From the NCBI GenBank assembly GCA_013177805.1, contig JABLXU010000016.1, positions 62,001 to 126,000 on the forward strand: a DNA stretch of 64,000 nucleotides, read 5' to 3'. Positions 22,437 through 32,343 of the stretch are shown piece after piece (positions within the stretch are counted from its first letter, which is position 1; every line of letters starts with the position of its first letter). This DNA comes from Candidatus Omnitrophota bacterium (lineage in GTDB: Bacteria; Hinthialibacterota; Hinthialibacteria; Hinthialibacterales; Hinthialibacteraceae). Under the pieces are notes generated by a model. The model saw only the letters and a list, made by a program, of their open reading frames with translations, had not been told where the DNA came from and searched no databases. The position numbers and the translations under genes were made by a program.

Positions 22437-23105
22437 ATGGATACACCGGCGGTCTCATCTTCCAAGACGAAAATTCTGATCGTGGACGATCACCCGATCG
22501 TCCGGCGGGGATTTCTGGAACTGATCAATCAGGAACCGGACCTCGAAGTGGGTGGAGAAGCCGAGACGGTGAACGATGCCTACTCCTTGATTTCCCAGGT
22601 GAAACCTGACCTCATCATCCTGGATATTTCTCTCAAAGAAGGTAATGGACTCGATCTGCTGAAACGAATCGCCTCCGACTTTCCCTCCTTGCCCGTGCTG
22701 GTGGTATCCATGCATGATGAATCCCTCTATGCCGAACGGGTAATCCGTTTGGGGGCCCGCGGTTATGTCATGAAGGAAGAAGCCGAGGCCACCGTCATTT
22801 CAGCCATCCGCCATGTATTGAGAGGCCAAATTTACCTGAGTGGACCGGCCCAGGAACGGTTGGTCCGGACTTTCTCCAACCGGAATCCCGACACGAGTGA
22901 ATCACTGATCCATGGTTTGAGTAACCGGGAATTGGAAATCTTCCGCCTCATCGGCGAGGGCCAGGGAACCCGCCAAATCGCCGAGCGTTTGGGAATCAGT
23001 CAAAAAACGGTGGAATCCTTCCGGGCGCGTATCAAGCAAAAATTGCGCTTGACTTCCGGCCTTGAACTCGTTCAGCAAGCCATCCTCTGGACACAAAACC
23101 GGTAA
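22437..23105 (+). CDS. NarL/LuxR-family response regulator
   Basis: 'KILIVDDHPIVRRGF' receiver and 'LSNRELEIFRLIGEGQGTRQIAERLGISQKTVESFRARIKQKL' HTH. Confidence 0.95.
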   Translation: MDTPAVSSSKTKILIVDDHPIVRRGFLELINQEPDLEVGGEAETVNDAYSLISQVKPDLIILDISLKEGNGLDLLKRIASDFPSLPVLVVSMHDESLYAERVIRLGARGYVMKEEAEATVISAIRHVLRGQIYLSGPAQERLVRTFSNRNPDTSESLIHGLSNRELEIFRLIGEGQGTRQIAERLGISQKTVESFRARIKQKLRLTSGLELVQQAILWTQNR

Positions 23106-23137
23106 CACTGGGAACAAGCTGCTAGAAAATATCCTAT

Positions 23138-24964
23138 TTACCCTTTTTCGCTTTTCCGGACCAGCACTACCCAGTCCTGCCCCCGGTTTTCGGGTGCTTC
23201 GCCCACGGACGGATTTCCTGGACCGTTCACCATGTTCACAGTTCCCTCCTGTAATCCGCCTCCCTGACGGGGATCATACCAATGAACAGAATACGTCCCA
23301 CCGATCAGGGTTAGCGCTGTGCTGCCTCCATGGGGCAGATAGATGGCATACACTTCCCCTTCCTTCGCAAAGCAAAAATCGTCTGGCGCGGAAGTCAACT
23401 CATCATGATGCCTCATTTCAGGGAAGGGAAGATATTTCTGGAAAAATTCCAGGGCGTATCGCGTGTAATCCCAAAGCCGGTCCCGGGAACGCCAATCCTC
23501 GCAGTTCAAATCATTGTGGGCGAAGCGGTACCCGAAATACCATTCCACGCCCGCGCCCCCAGCCATCAGGTTGCCCCATAGCGCGTGATGGCGGACCTCC
23601 TTGTGTTCCGGATCATCCGCGTCCGGCTTGACTCCGGTATGCGCGGGGCCGATCTCATCCAAAAACACGGCCCAGGGATAGCCGGCCTCTTGAGACCGCT
23701 CGATCCAGTGGATGGTCTCCGCGTGTGTTTGCTTCATGTCTCCCATTTGCAGGGAAGGACCGGTGAAACCCGGGAATCCCAACAGGGGAGCATAGGCCTC
23801 CTCATACCGGCCTGGATATGTGTGAAGAACGATCGGATGGCCGTAAGGATCTAACGCCTTGATGTATTGAATAAAATCCTTCCGTTGGGCGTCCGTATTG
23901 GTGTTTTCTTCACCTAGGTTCCACACCACCCCCAGATGATGGCCGAACCGGGCGATCAATTCCCGGTAATACAACCGGCGTTCCCGGCCTAAATCGCCTC
24001 CATCCAGCAATTGATCATTCTCCGTCTCCTGCGTGATGACATGCAGCATCAGCCCCAGCCGGTCCATGTGGGAGAAGACGATTTCCCATTGATCCAGTTT
24101 GCTGCAGTCAAACCGGAAGCGTTCATCCAGGCGGATCCAGGGCCAGACATCGTTGCCGTCTCCCTGTACGTTCATGGTGAGGAAATAAACCGAGTTCATG
24201 CCTTTGCCGGCCAGGTAGTTCAACGCGCCAATGATGTTCTTACCTTTCCCGCCCCGCCATGTGGGATCTCCGGGCCACCAGTCGCCGGCATGGGATTCAT
24301 AACGGTGCAATCCGGCGGGTTTCGCCTCGCCTTCCCGGGCTTCGGCGGTCAGATCTCCGGCCCGCCGTGTCTGGTCGAAATCTTCATAGGCCAAAAAGTT
24401 TTCCGGGCTGTCCGCGCCACCTTTAATGAAATATTCGCCATCTTCCGCGAAGCGCAGGTAATGCCCTCCTTCATGCCGCAAGAAACCTTTCGCGCGGAAA
24501 TCGCGGCCGGATTTATCCGCCGGGAGCACATCGAACGCCCCCCAGGCCCCATTGAATGAAAACGGCTCGCCTTTCACCTCAAGGGGCTGAATCGCAATAT
24601 CTTTTCCCGTCACGAATTCCGCCGTGTATTGCCATCTCCCTGGCGCTACGGGCACGAAATGGACACGCCATTGATTGCCGCGGGTGGCGCCGCTTTCCCC
24701 CGCTTGCCCATCGGCGGCGAAATAACCGGGAATCCGGTAGATTTTATTACCTTGCGTAAACCGGACGGTCAGCCGGTAATCGAGAAACGGATTGGGATCT
24801 TCTTGTTCATCCCCTTCCGGCCCCGTGAAGGTGATGGTAATAGCGTGCCCTTGTATCAATTCCCCGGTGATTTCGACTTTGGAATTGGATGTCCCCTCTA
24901 CCGCGGGAAAAAGCGGAGGAATGCCGATGGCCGCTATCCCCATCAGGATCACCAGCCGGTTCAT
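23138..24964 (-). CDS. DUF5060-containing putative glycoside hydrolase
   Basis: Signal peptide; 'PFLDYRLTVRFTQGNKIYRIPGYFAADG...WRVHFVPVAPGRWQYTAEF' DUF5060-like; barrel follows. Confidence 0.75.
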   Translation of the reverse strand: MNRLVILMGIAAIGIPPLFPAVEGTSNSKVEITGELIQGHAITITFTGPEGDEQEDPNPFLDYRLTVRFTQGNKIYRIPGYFAADGQAGESGATRGNQWRVHFVPVAPGRWQYTAEFVTGKDIAIQPLEVKGEPFSFNGAWGAFDVLPADKSGRDFRAKGFLRHEGGHYLRFAEDGEYFIKGGADSPENFLAYEDFDQTRRAGDLTAEAREGEAKPAGLHRYESHAGDWWPGDPTWRGGKGKNIIGALNYLAGKGMNSVYFLTMNVQGDGNDVWPWIRLDERFRFDCSKLDQWEIVFSHMDRLGLMLHVITQETENDQLLDGGDLGRERRLYYRELIARFGHHLGVVWNLGEENTNTDAQRKDFIQYIKALDPYGHPIVLHTYPGRYEEAYAPLLGFPGFTGPSLQMGDMKQTHAETIHWIERSQEAGYPWAVFLDEIGPAHTGVKPDADDPEHKEVRHHALWGNLMAGGAGVEWYFGYRFAHNDLNCEDWRSRDRLWDYTRYALEFFQKYLPFPEMRHHDELTSAPDDFCFAKEGEVYAIYLPHGGSTALTLIGGTYSVHWYDPRQGGGLQEGTVNMVNGPGNPSVGEAPENRGQDWVVLVRKSEKG

Positions 24965-25213
24965 GAAATGCCTGCCCGAGGGAATCCGTTTTTTAGGACT
25001 CAAAAATACATAATACATGGTTGAATTCCTTGTTGGTGATGGGTGGAATGAACCTGTCCATATTCATTCATTTCTAAAAGAATGTGAACCCTTGTGATTT
25101 CCCTCCATTTTCTTTACCGAGACGTTGGAATGTCCGATCCATGCGCGGCACCGTCTATTCCAGCCATCCTCGCTTGATCTTCGGTGACGCATTAAGGACA
25201 ATGGAAAATCTCA

Positions 25214-26173
25214 ATGGCAACTGAAAGGAGTAAAACGATGCGCGCGAAAAAATCTCTCCACCTATCTCCACACCCTGAATTTCCAGCCCTTCTCGTCCTG
25301 GTTTTGGGGATGCTCATCGTGGCCCCTGGGTATGTGGCCACAGCCGCTGATTCATCGAACGAACTGCGGATCATTGTGTTCGGGGCGCACCCGGATGATT
25401 GCGAAATCAAGGCAGGCGGTTGCGCCATCCTGTGGTCCCGGCAAGGGCACAAGGTCAAGTTCGTCTCCACCACCAACGGCGATATCGGTCATTCGGTCAT
25501 GGCCGGCGGACCGCTGGCCCTCCGGCGGACGCAAGAAGCCCAGGCCGCGGCCAAGATCCTGGGCATCGATACCCAGGTGCTCGACATCCATGACGGCGAA
25601 CTCATGCCCACCCTGGAAAACCGCAAGACCATCATCCGCCTGATCCGCGAATGGAACGCCGACATCGTCATCACCCACCGCCCCAATGATTACCACCCTG
25701 ATCACCGGTACACTTCCATCCTGGTGCAGGACGCGGCCTATATGGTGACAGTACCCTTCATCTGTCCGGATGTTCCGCCCTTGCAGAAAAATCCCGTGTT
25801 CTTGTACGGTTCGGATAATTTCCAGAAGCCGTATCCTTTCCAGGCCGATATTGTGATCTCCATCGATGAGGTAGTGGACCAAAAAATGCAAGCCTTGGCC
25901 TGCCTGGTATCCCAGTTCCAGGAATACGGCGCCAACGGCCCCGGCGATCCGGCCAAGTTCTTCAAGGGCAATGAACAAGAAGAACTCGATTTCATCCGGA
26001 AACGCTTTCTCCCCCGTCACCAGGTCCGGGATTCCTGGCGTCCCATCCTGGAAAAATACTACGGAGCGGAAAACGCGAAGACCATTCAACATGTTGAGGC
26101 ATTCGAAATCTGCGAATACGGGCGCCGGCCGTCCATGGAAGAAATTAAGGTGCTATTCCCGTTCTTCCAATGA
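25214..26173 (+). CDS. PIG-L family deacetylase
   Basis: 'IIVFGAHPDDCEIKAGGCAILWSRQGHKVKFVSTTNGDIGH', 'VITHRPNDYHPDHRYTS'. Confidence 0.93.
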   Translation: MATERSKTMRAKKSLHLSPHPEFPALLVLVLGMLIVAPGYVATAADSSNELRIIVFGAHPDDCEIKAGGCAILWSRQGHKVKFVSTTNGDIGHSVMAGGPLALRRTQEAQAAAKILGIDTQVLDIHDGELMPTLENRKTIIRLIREWNADIVITHRPNDYHPDHRYTSILVQDAAYMVTVPFICPDVPPLQKNPVFLYGSDNFQKPYPFQADIVISIDEVVDQKMQALACLVSQFQEYGANGPGDPAKFFKGNEQEELDFIRKRFLPRHQVRDSWRPILEKYYGAENAKTIQHVEAFEICEYGRRPSMEEIKVLFPFFQ

Positions 26174-26187
26174 TCAACAGAAAAACA

Positions 26188-26209
26188 GGGGTGCGTGGCT
26201 GCGCACCCC
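26188..26209. terminator. Terminator-like hairpin between convergent genes
   Basis: GGGGTGCG-TGGCTG-CGCACCCC between 26173(+) and 26290(-). Confidence 0.6.
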
Positions 26210-26289
26210 GATGTGATTTTGTCTCTTGAATCATTCCCGGGCCGTGACTCTTGGGATTGGGATTTCCGCCAAGCCGCCCTATCTTTACC

Positions 26290-27486
26290 TTACACCGGCA
26301 TTTCGATGCGGAAATTGGAATCCCAGAGAATGTCCCATCTCACCTTCGCGCGGCGGATGGCGGCTTCCCGGCCGAGCACGCACATGAACGTGCTGGTGGA
26401 CACGTAATCGCTGTTGTTGATGTACGGCCCTTCGCCCAAAACGCTGGCCACGAAATGCTGCATCTCCACCTGCGTGGAATCACGCATCCCCCCGTGGGTA
26501 ACCGGCTCCTCGCCTTTCCGCACCAGGCCTTTGCGTTCGTCGTAATAGCCTTCCGTGCCGATGATCTGTTTTTCCGAGCCTTGATAGCCCGGGTCGATTT
26601 GGGTTCCCGTGTGGGTCAGGCTGAATCCATTAGGATATTCGTACAAGACCTGGATGTGATCGAAGATATCGCCCACATCCAACCGGACATCCCGGCCGCC
26701 CGTGCCCGTGGCGCTGACCGGCAGCATCCCGGTAAACCAGTTGAATACGTCCAGGTTGTGGATGTGCATTTCGACGATGAAATCGCCCGATGCCCATTTG
26801 TAATAAAGCCAATGCTGGATCTGGAAATCCCGCTCGGTGAAATGCGCCGGCCGCGGTTTGCGCCACAAATCGCCGCCCATGCGGGTGGAATGCCCCACCA
26901 GCGGTTTGCCGATAGCCCCTTCCCGAATCAATTGAGCGATCTTTTGCCGGCCTTCGTCGTAGCGGGATTGCAAGCCCGCGCCCACGGTCAATTTTTTCTC
27001 CGCCGCCTTTTGTCCGGCTTCCATAAATTTCCGGCATCCCCAGGCGTCCACGGCGACCGGCTTTTCCGCGAAGACATGTTTGCCCGCCGCAATGGCTGCC
27101 TCGAACTGCATGGGGCGGAAATACGGCGCGGCGGTCAACAGCACGGCATCGACATCTTCAAGGGCCAGTAATTCCTTGTACCCGTCAATGCCGGCGAAAC
27201 ACCGTTCCGGCTTGACGTCGAACTGGATCGCCGGTTCTTTCATCTGAAAATCGAAATAATCCGCCAGCGCCACCACTTTCACCTTGTTGGTTTGCACCAG
27301 GTTCCGGCCGTCAAAACTGCCGCGGCCTCCTGTCCCGATGATGCCCATGTGAATCATCGAGTTGGCCTCGGCCGCGAAGACCTGCTGCGGTTTGAGAATC
27401 GTGAAGGCCGATGCACCCACCGCGGCCGTGGTGGTTTCTTTCAAAAAAATCCGCCGGGATACGGGAGGATGATTGTGTTGGTTCAT
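26290..27486 (-). CDS. Gfo/Idh/MocA family oxidoreductase with Tat-like signal
   Basis: 'SRRIFLKETTTAAVGASAF'; 'IHMGIIGTGGRGSFDGRNL', 'GKHVFAEKPVAVD'. Confidence 0.9.
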   Translation of the reverse strand: MNQHNHPPVSRRIFLKETTTAAVGASAFTILKPQQVFAAEANSMIHMGIIGTGGRGSFDGRNLVQTNKVKVVALADYFDFQMKEPAIQFDVKPERCFAGIDGYKELLALEDVDAVLLTAAPYFRPMQFEAAIAAGKHVFAEKPVAVDAWGCRKFMEAGQKAAEKKLTVGAGLQSRYDEGRQKIAQLIREGAIGKPLVGHSTRMGGDLWRKPRPAHFTERDFQIQHWLYYKWASGDFIVEMHIHNLDVFNWFTGMLPVSATGTGGRDVRLDVGDIFDHIQVLYEYPNGFSLTHTGTQIDPGYQGSEKQIIGTEGYYDERKGLVRKGEEPVTHGGMRDSTQVEMQHFVASVLGEGPYINNSDYVSTSTFMCVLGREAAIRRAKVRWDILWDSNFRIEMPV

Positions 27487-27583
27487 GATTGGTCTCCTGT
27501 CGATACATGAATGATGTAAGGTGCGTTCGGGAATAATTTGCCAATCCCCTCTCTCAAGGGAAGAAAAAAACGAGGCGATCATT

Positions 27584-28963
27584 TCAAACCAGCGTCAGCG
27601 TGGATTCCCCCTTGGGCAAATCAAAGCACACCAGGACCTCATTTTCCCGCCGGGTCCAGGTGGATCGCGTCAACCGCAGTGCGTGGGATGCCTCTTTTAA
27701 CTCGACCGGTTGTTTCTGGATATGGAGTTGGGGAACCTGGGGGGACGATATTGTTACCGCCACTGTGAATTCCGGACACGCGTAAGGGGCCTGAAAATGG
27801 ATTTCGTTTCCGTTGCGCGTGATCCGGGTTAGTTCCTTGGCGGCCCAGTAGCGCGCGATCTCGCTCAGTTTCATCCACACGAGATTGTCATAGGCTTCAT
27901 GCAGGCGTTTCACGGCTTCCTTGAGGATGTTGAATCCAATCTCCAATCCGTTGAAATAAATCCCCGGCCAATGGCAGACCATGATGGCCGGCTCGCCCCG
28001 GCGGATCACTTCCGGCATGCGGCCGCCTTCCAGATCCCGGGTGATGAGCAGATCCACCGATCCGGGCGTGAGGCCGTCCCACCCGCCGAACCAATCGCCT
28101 GTGCAGCCGATGATGGACACCACGCATTTCGGATCCGGGCCGTCCAGGCCGGAGGCGTATTCGACCCGCGGGGCAACGGATGTTTCATCCGTGAACAGGT
28201 CCCGGAAATAATGAGGGATTTCCGTTTGGAACACATCGCGGCAGGCTTCGAGCGTGGCCTGCGCCAATTCGGGCCGCGCCCGGCTTCCGAATCCGCCCGG
28301 GGTGGTGATACCCTCGCAGGGAATATCCACGTTCTTCAGGATCCGCAGGGCGTAGGCCAGGTAGTCAGCCAATTGGTCAACCGATTTCCCCGCCGACCAG
28401 CCCCAGTTCTCCATGAAATTTTCAGTCCGGTCGGGATACGAACGGCCGGTTTTTGTGTCGATGACCCACGTATGGCTGACCATTTCAGGATGAAAATCCC
28501 AGTGGGAGGGCAATTCAGTGCGGACCAGGTGAAGGCTGTCCAGCAGTTCCCGTTTCGACCAACCCGGCAGGTCACGGTCCAGCCAGCCGACACAGGCAGG
28601 GTAAGGAACCACGCTGAATTTGCCTTTTACTCCCGCGTCCCGGCACCAATCGGCGAATTTCCGCACGAACGCGTCGGGAATCTCCCGCGGAAGCGATTTC
28701 CATGGTTGTTTATATTGATCCGGGAACACTTCGGCGAATTGCGGGATAGCGAAATGCGCCAGGTTCACCAGGCAGGTCGAGTCATCGATGATAAAGCTGA
28801 GGGGAACGCGGGCGCGGGGATTGATGACTTTTACGCTGTTCACCGGCTCCGGCCGTTCGCCGGGAATCTGCGCCAGCACGGGCTGGTTGGCAAGGCTCCA
28901 TCCGGCAGCCACTATTCCCGTGGTGGCCGTTTTTATAAAATGACGGCGGGTTGGGGTGATCAT
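27584..28963 (-). CDS. Hypothetical polysaccharide-deacetylase-like protein
   Basis: 'RRHFIKTATTGIVAAGWSLA' signal; 'VPLSFIIDDSTCLVNLAHFA' NodB-like start. Confidence 0.5.
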   Translation of the reverse strand: MITPTRRHFIKTATTGIVAAGWSLANQPVLAQIPGERPEPVNSVKVINPRARVPLSFIIDDSTCLVNLAHFAIPQFAEVFPDQYKQPWKSLPREIPDAFVRKFADWCRDAGVKGKFSVVPYPACVGWLDRDLPGWSKRELLDSLHLVRTELPSHWDFHPEMVSHTWVIDTKTGRSYPDRTENFMENWGWSAGKSVDQLADYLAYALRILKNVDIPCEGITTPGGFGSRARPELAQATLEACRDVFQTEIPHYFRDLFTDETSVAPRVEYASGLDGPDPKCVVSIIGCTGDWFGGWDGLTPGSVDLLITRDLEGGRMPEVIRRGEPAIMVCHWPGIYFNGLEIGFNILKEAVKRLHEAYDNLVWMKLSEIARYWAAKELTRITRNGNEIHFQAPYACPEFTVAVTISSPQVPQLHIQKQPVELKEASHALRLTRSTWTRRENEVLVCFDLPKGESTLTLV

Positions 28964-29215
28964 GTGTTTACCTCCCTGGTTCCTTTCCGGAATGGTTCCC
29001 ACTGTACCACACCGCCAGGGACATGACTAGAAAGCATAGAATTCTTCTCCTAGAACTGTTTACCTGAATTTAGTACTTTCTCTCTCCACGATTTGTGATA
29101 GAAGGATTATGGGTAACGCGAAACCGTTCCTTACTCCTACTGGGAGAGGGGATTGTGGGGGGTTGTTTTTATCGATCATACCAAGAATCATATCAAGAAG
29201 ATATAAGCCGGTGGA

Positions 29216-29239
29216 CTAAAAAAAGCACCCATTTGCCGG
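29216..29239 (+). repeat. 24-bp dispersed repeat, copy 2
   Basis: CTAAAAAAAGCACCCATTTGCCGG. Confidence 0.6.
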
Positions 29240-29264
29240 ATAAGATCAAAGGAGATCGAATCTT

Positions 29265-29516
29265 ATGCCCACCTGGTGCGACATGGAATGCCCGGACGCG
29301 GCCTGGCCGGAAGAAGAGGGGTTGGACGGATCGGGATCGTGCCGGACTTTTCTGGCCGTGTACTGTCAAAAACACAAGCAATGGAACAAAAAAAACGCCT
29401 TGTGTCTGGACAATAATCCAAGGATCTCCAGGAAAAAATTCTCTAGGAAAAAATCTGCCCCGCCCTTGAAAATCGTGTCCCGTAACGCCTCAAAGGGATT
29501 GAGGATCAAACGGTGA
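29265..29516 (+). CDS. Small Cys-rich protein, possible metal-binding knuckle
   Basis: RBS AAAGGAG upstream of ATG; 'MPTWCDMECPDAAWPEEEGLDGSGSCRTFLAVYCQKHKQWNKKNALC'. Confidence 0.55.
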   Translation: MPTWCDMECPDAAWPEEEGLDGSGSCRTFLAVYCQKHKQWNKKNALCLDNNPRISRKKFSRKKSAPPLKIVSRNASKGLRIKR

Positions 29517-29733
29517 ACCACAGGGGGCAGACACAAAAGCACGCGTGGGCTGGGTAGCGTGACGCCATCCATCGTGGTGGAAGCATAGGAGGGATTCGTC
29601 GCCTCCCCAATCGGCACGCCTCCGGTCGGCCACGTTCGCCCGGCTTTCCCTTCCGCTTCGTCTTTCCCAAACGCCCCTCATGGAGTAGCATCGTTCCATA
29701 CTCGATGCTTATCGAACCGAAAGGAATTTAATC

Positions 29734-30432
29734 ATGAAGCAAGCTGGGATTCGGAGTCTCGCGTTGGTTCTCTTCGCGGCGCTGGTATTGAGCGTCCCCG
29801 CGGCGGAAGTTCCCTCCCTCACTAAAGCCCCCACGGGCAGCGAATGGATCTCCCTGTTCAACGGGAAGAACCTGGAAGGCTGGCATTACCGCGGCGAACC
29901 CAACGATAGCCATCTGGCCAGTTGGTGCGCCCTCAACGGCGTGCTGGTCAATGTTCCCCCCGACCAAGAGGGACAGCACGGGATCGATCTCATCAGCGAC
30001 ACCGTTCTGGGCAGCCATGAGTTGTATATCGAATTCATGGTTCCCCAAGGCAGCAACAGTGGGGTTTACCTGATCGGCCAATATGAAATTCAGGTCTTTG
30101 ACAGTTACGGCAAAGAAAAACTCACCAACCAAGATTGCGGCGCGATCTACGGCAAAGTGGCGCCATCCGCCAACGCCTGCAAGCCCGCCGGCGCTTGGCA
30201 GTGTTTTCATGCCATCTATCACAAAGCCAAGGTGGAAAACGGCAAGGTAGTTCAGAAGCCCCGCATCACCGTGTTCCAGAACGGTGTCAAGATTCTCAAC
30301 AATGTAGAGATTGAGGGTGTCACCGGAGCCGCCTTGAATAATAACGTGATCGAAGAAGGCCCCCTTTATCTCCAGGGCGACCATGGCTTAGTACTGTACC
30401 GCAATATCTATTACAAGCCGATCACGGAGTAG
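29734..30432 (+). CDS. DUF1080 (3-keto-disaccharide hydrolase-like) protein
   Basis: 'EWISLFNGKNLEGWHYRGEPND', 'SNSGVYLIGQYEIQVFDSYGK', 'LYLQGDHGLVLYRNIYYKPI'. Confidence 0.9.
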   Translation: MKQAGIRSLALVLFAALVLSVPAAEVPSLTKAPTGSEWISLFNGKNLEGWHYRGEPNDSHLASWCALNGVLVNVPPDQEGQHGIDLISDTVLGSHELYIEFMVPQGSNSGVYLIGQYEIQVFDSYGKEKLTNQDCGAIYGKVAPSANACKPAGAWQCFHAIYHKAKVENGKVVQKPRITVFQNGVKILNNVEIEGVTGAALNNNVIEEGPLYLQGDHGLVLYRNIYYKPITE

Positions 30433-30618
30433 GAGAAGTTGGATGGCGCACGCGTCATTCATTCATCCTGCAACCGGACTTTTCACCTCCTCACTCCCCT
30501 TGAAGTGGAGAGGCCGGGGGTGAGGGCATGTGCGGCTTAGTCCATCAGAAAGCGATAAGTTCGGTGGATTTGGCCGCGTGTAACCTGCTACACCTTCTTA
30601 TTGAGAAAGGAATATGTC

Positions 30619-31564
30619 ATGCAACGCCGGGATCTGCTGAAAACCTTGGCGGCGGGGGGGATTCTCACGGCAGTGGCGCCGCCATCCCGAAGCACGGCCG
30701 GAAAACCGTGGAAAACCGCCATCGGCCTGAATGGATTCGCTTCGGTGGCGGGAAAATATAACCAACTCCATCCGCTGTGGGAGATTTTGGATTTCGCTTC
30801 CAACGCCGGTTTCGACGGGGTGGAGCTGGTCGAGGATTGGCCCATGGGCGGGTATCCCGCAGCCGAAGAGACAGACCGGATTCGCGCGCTGCGCCGGTTA
30901 TACGACGGCTTTGGACTGCAAATCTTCTCGATTCAAAACAGTGTGGCCGCAGCCTTCGATCCCGATCCCGCCGTCCGGAAAACCTGGCTGAAGCAATTCG
31001 AAAACCGCGCGCGGTTTGCCCGGGCCGTGGGGTGCGAGTGCCTGGGGATGTGGCCGGGGGGCGGATTGCGGTGGCAAACGATCGAAGAAGCCCCTCAGCC
31101 GGCTTGCCGAATCGTTTCACGCCGCGGCCGACATCGCCGCCGGCCACGATCTTATCCCCGCGTTCGAAATCGAGCCGCCTTTCGTTTTCAACACCGAGGC
31201 GCACATGCGGGCCATCTTGGAAAAAGCCAATCATCCCGCGCTCAAGGTGATCTACGATCCCAGCCATTTCGATCTGATGAACAATTCATTAGGAAAACCG
31301 CATGAAATGCTGTTGCGGATTGGGGTGGAAAACGTCGGCTATCTGCATCTCACCGATACCGATGGCACCCTGCGCGACGGCGGAACCTCTAAGCACGTGC
31401 CCTGCGGCGACGGCCATGCCCAGATCGATGTTTCACTCCAAATCCTCCGGGAGCATGGTTTTAAGGGCTGGATCATGATCGACGGTTGGGAAATCCCCGA
31501 TCAATACGACGCCGCCCTCAAAGGAAAAAAGGCTATTGACCGTTTCAATCAATTGGTGGGATAA
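30619..31564 (+). pseudogene. Sugar phosphate isomerase/epimerase, interrupted by a 1-nt frameshift
   Basis: Frame 1 (TIM-barrel N-term) joins frame 2 ('LSRLAESFHAAADIAAGHDLIPAFEIEPPF...') at CCCC 31091-31094; removing one C gives ...EEALSRLAES... Confidence 0.8.
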
Positions 31565-31598
31565 AGAATTATAGAAAGAAATCAAGAGGAAAAATGGC

Positions 31599-31671
31599 TG
31601 GGGAGGCAGGAGTCGAACCTGCAAACTCCAGTTCCAAAGACTGGTGACTTTACCAATTCGTCTACTCCCCA
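31599..31671 (-). tRNA. tRNA-Gln(TTG)
   Basis: Minus strand TGGGGAGTAGACGAATTGGTAAAGTCACCAGTCTTTGGAACTGGAGTTTGCAGGTTCGAACCTGCCTCCCCA; cloverleaf, anticodon TTG. Confidence 0.95.
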
Positions 31672-31831
31672 ACAAACGTACAGGCAGGATTCTATTCGCG
31701 AACCGCTGATTGTCAATCCCTTTTGCTAATCCCTTCAGTAAGAATAACTAACTTGATTTTAAAGAGATAGAAATGACTCGGTCTTCCTCTCGTGAATGAT
31801 TTTTCCGGACACACGGCCCACTGGTTCTCTC

Positions 31832-32308
31832 TCAGCGCGCCCGGCGGAGGGCGGACCGCGTGATCTTCCACGACCGTCCTTCTTTAACCAGATTGAGATG
31901 TACGGTTTGTTTCTCCCGGCCGGTTAGATCCAACCACTCCTGGGGAATGGCCGGCGATAACTGACTTTGAGCTGAAAACCAGAAGGTGACTTCAGAATCG
32001 GCCCGGTTTTTTTCGACTTTCACGAGGCAACGCAACACGTGGACACGCCGGTTGCGGGTGTTTTCGAACAAGCTTCGCAGAGCGCCAAGCACCTCCGCTT
32101 TCCCAAGGCCGCCTTCGTGCTGGTAATCCGCGGCCAGCAGATTGCTCAGGACGAAAAGTGAGCCGCTTTCCACGCCCCGGCTGCCCTGTTCGATCAACCG
32201 CTGAATCCGTTCCTCATCGGAGATGAGCCCATACGTCAAAAGACACCAAACTAAAAACGATACGGCCACCATACCGCCCACAAAAACCCAGAAGGCTTTC
32301 ATGCTCAC
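31832..32308 (-). CDS. Hypothetical membrane-anchored protein (nuclear-transport-factor-2-like?)
   Basis: N-terminal TM 'AFWVFVGGMVAVSFLVWCLLTYG'. Confidence 0.55.
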   Translation of the reverse strand: MSMKAFWVFVGGMVAVSFLVWCLLTYGLISDEERIQRLIEQGSRGVESGSLFVLSNLLAADYQHEGGLGKAEVLGALRSLFENTRNRRVHVLRCLVKVEKNRADSEVTFWFSAQSQLSPAIPQEWLDLTGREKQTVHLNLVKEGRSWKITRSALRRAR

Positions 32309-32343
32309 GCTCCACAGCCGCAGACTTCAGAGGCAAAATGGTC

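Noticed and set aside
27899-29026. 375-aa plus-strand ORF opposite the 27584-28963 gene
   Set aside because: Antisense shadow; no RBS, signal or domain motif.
29095-29469. 124-aa ORF overlapping the small Cys-rich gene in another frame
   Set aside because: No good RBS and atypical composition; the 29265 frame has an RBS and patterned cysteines.
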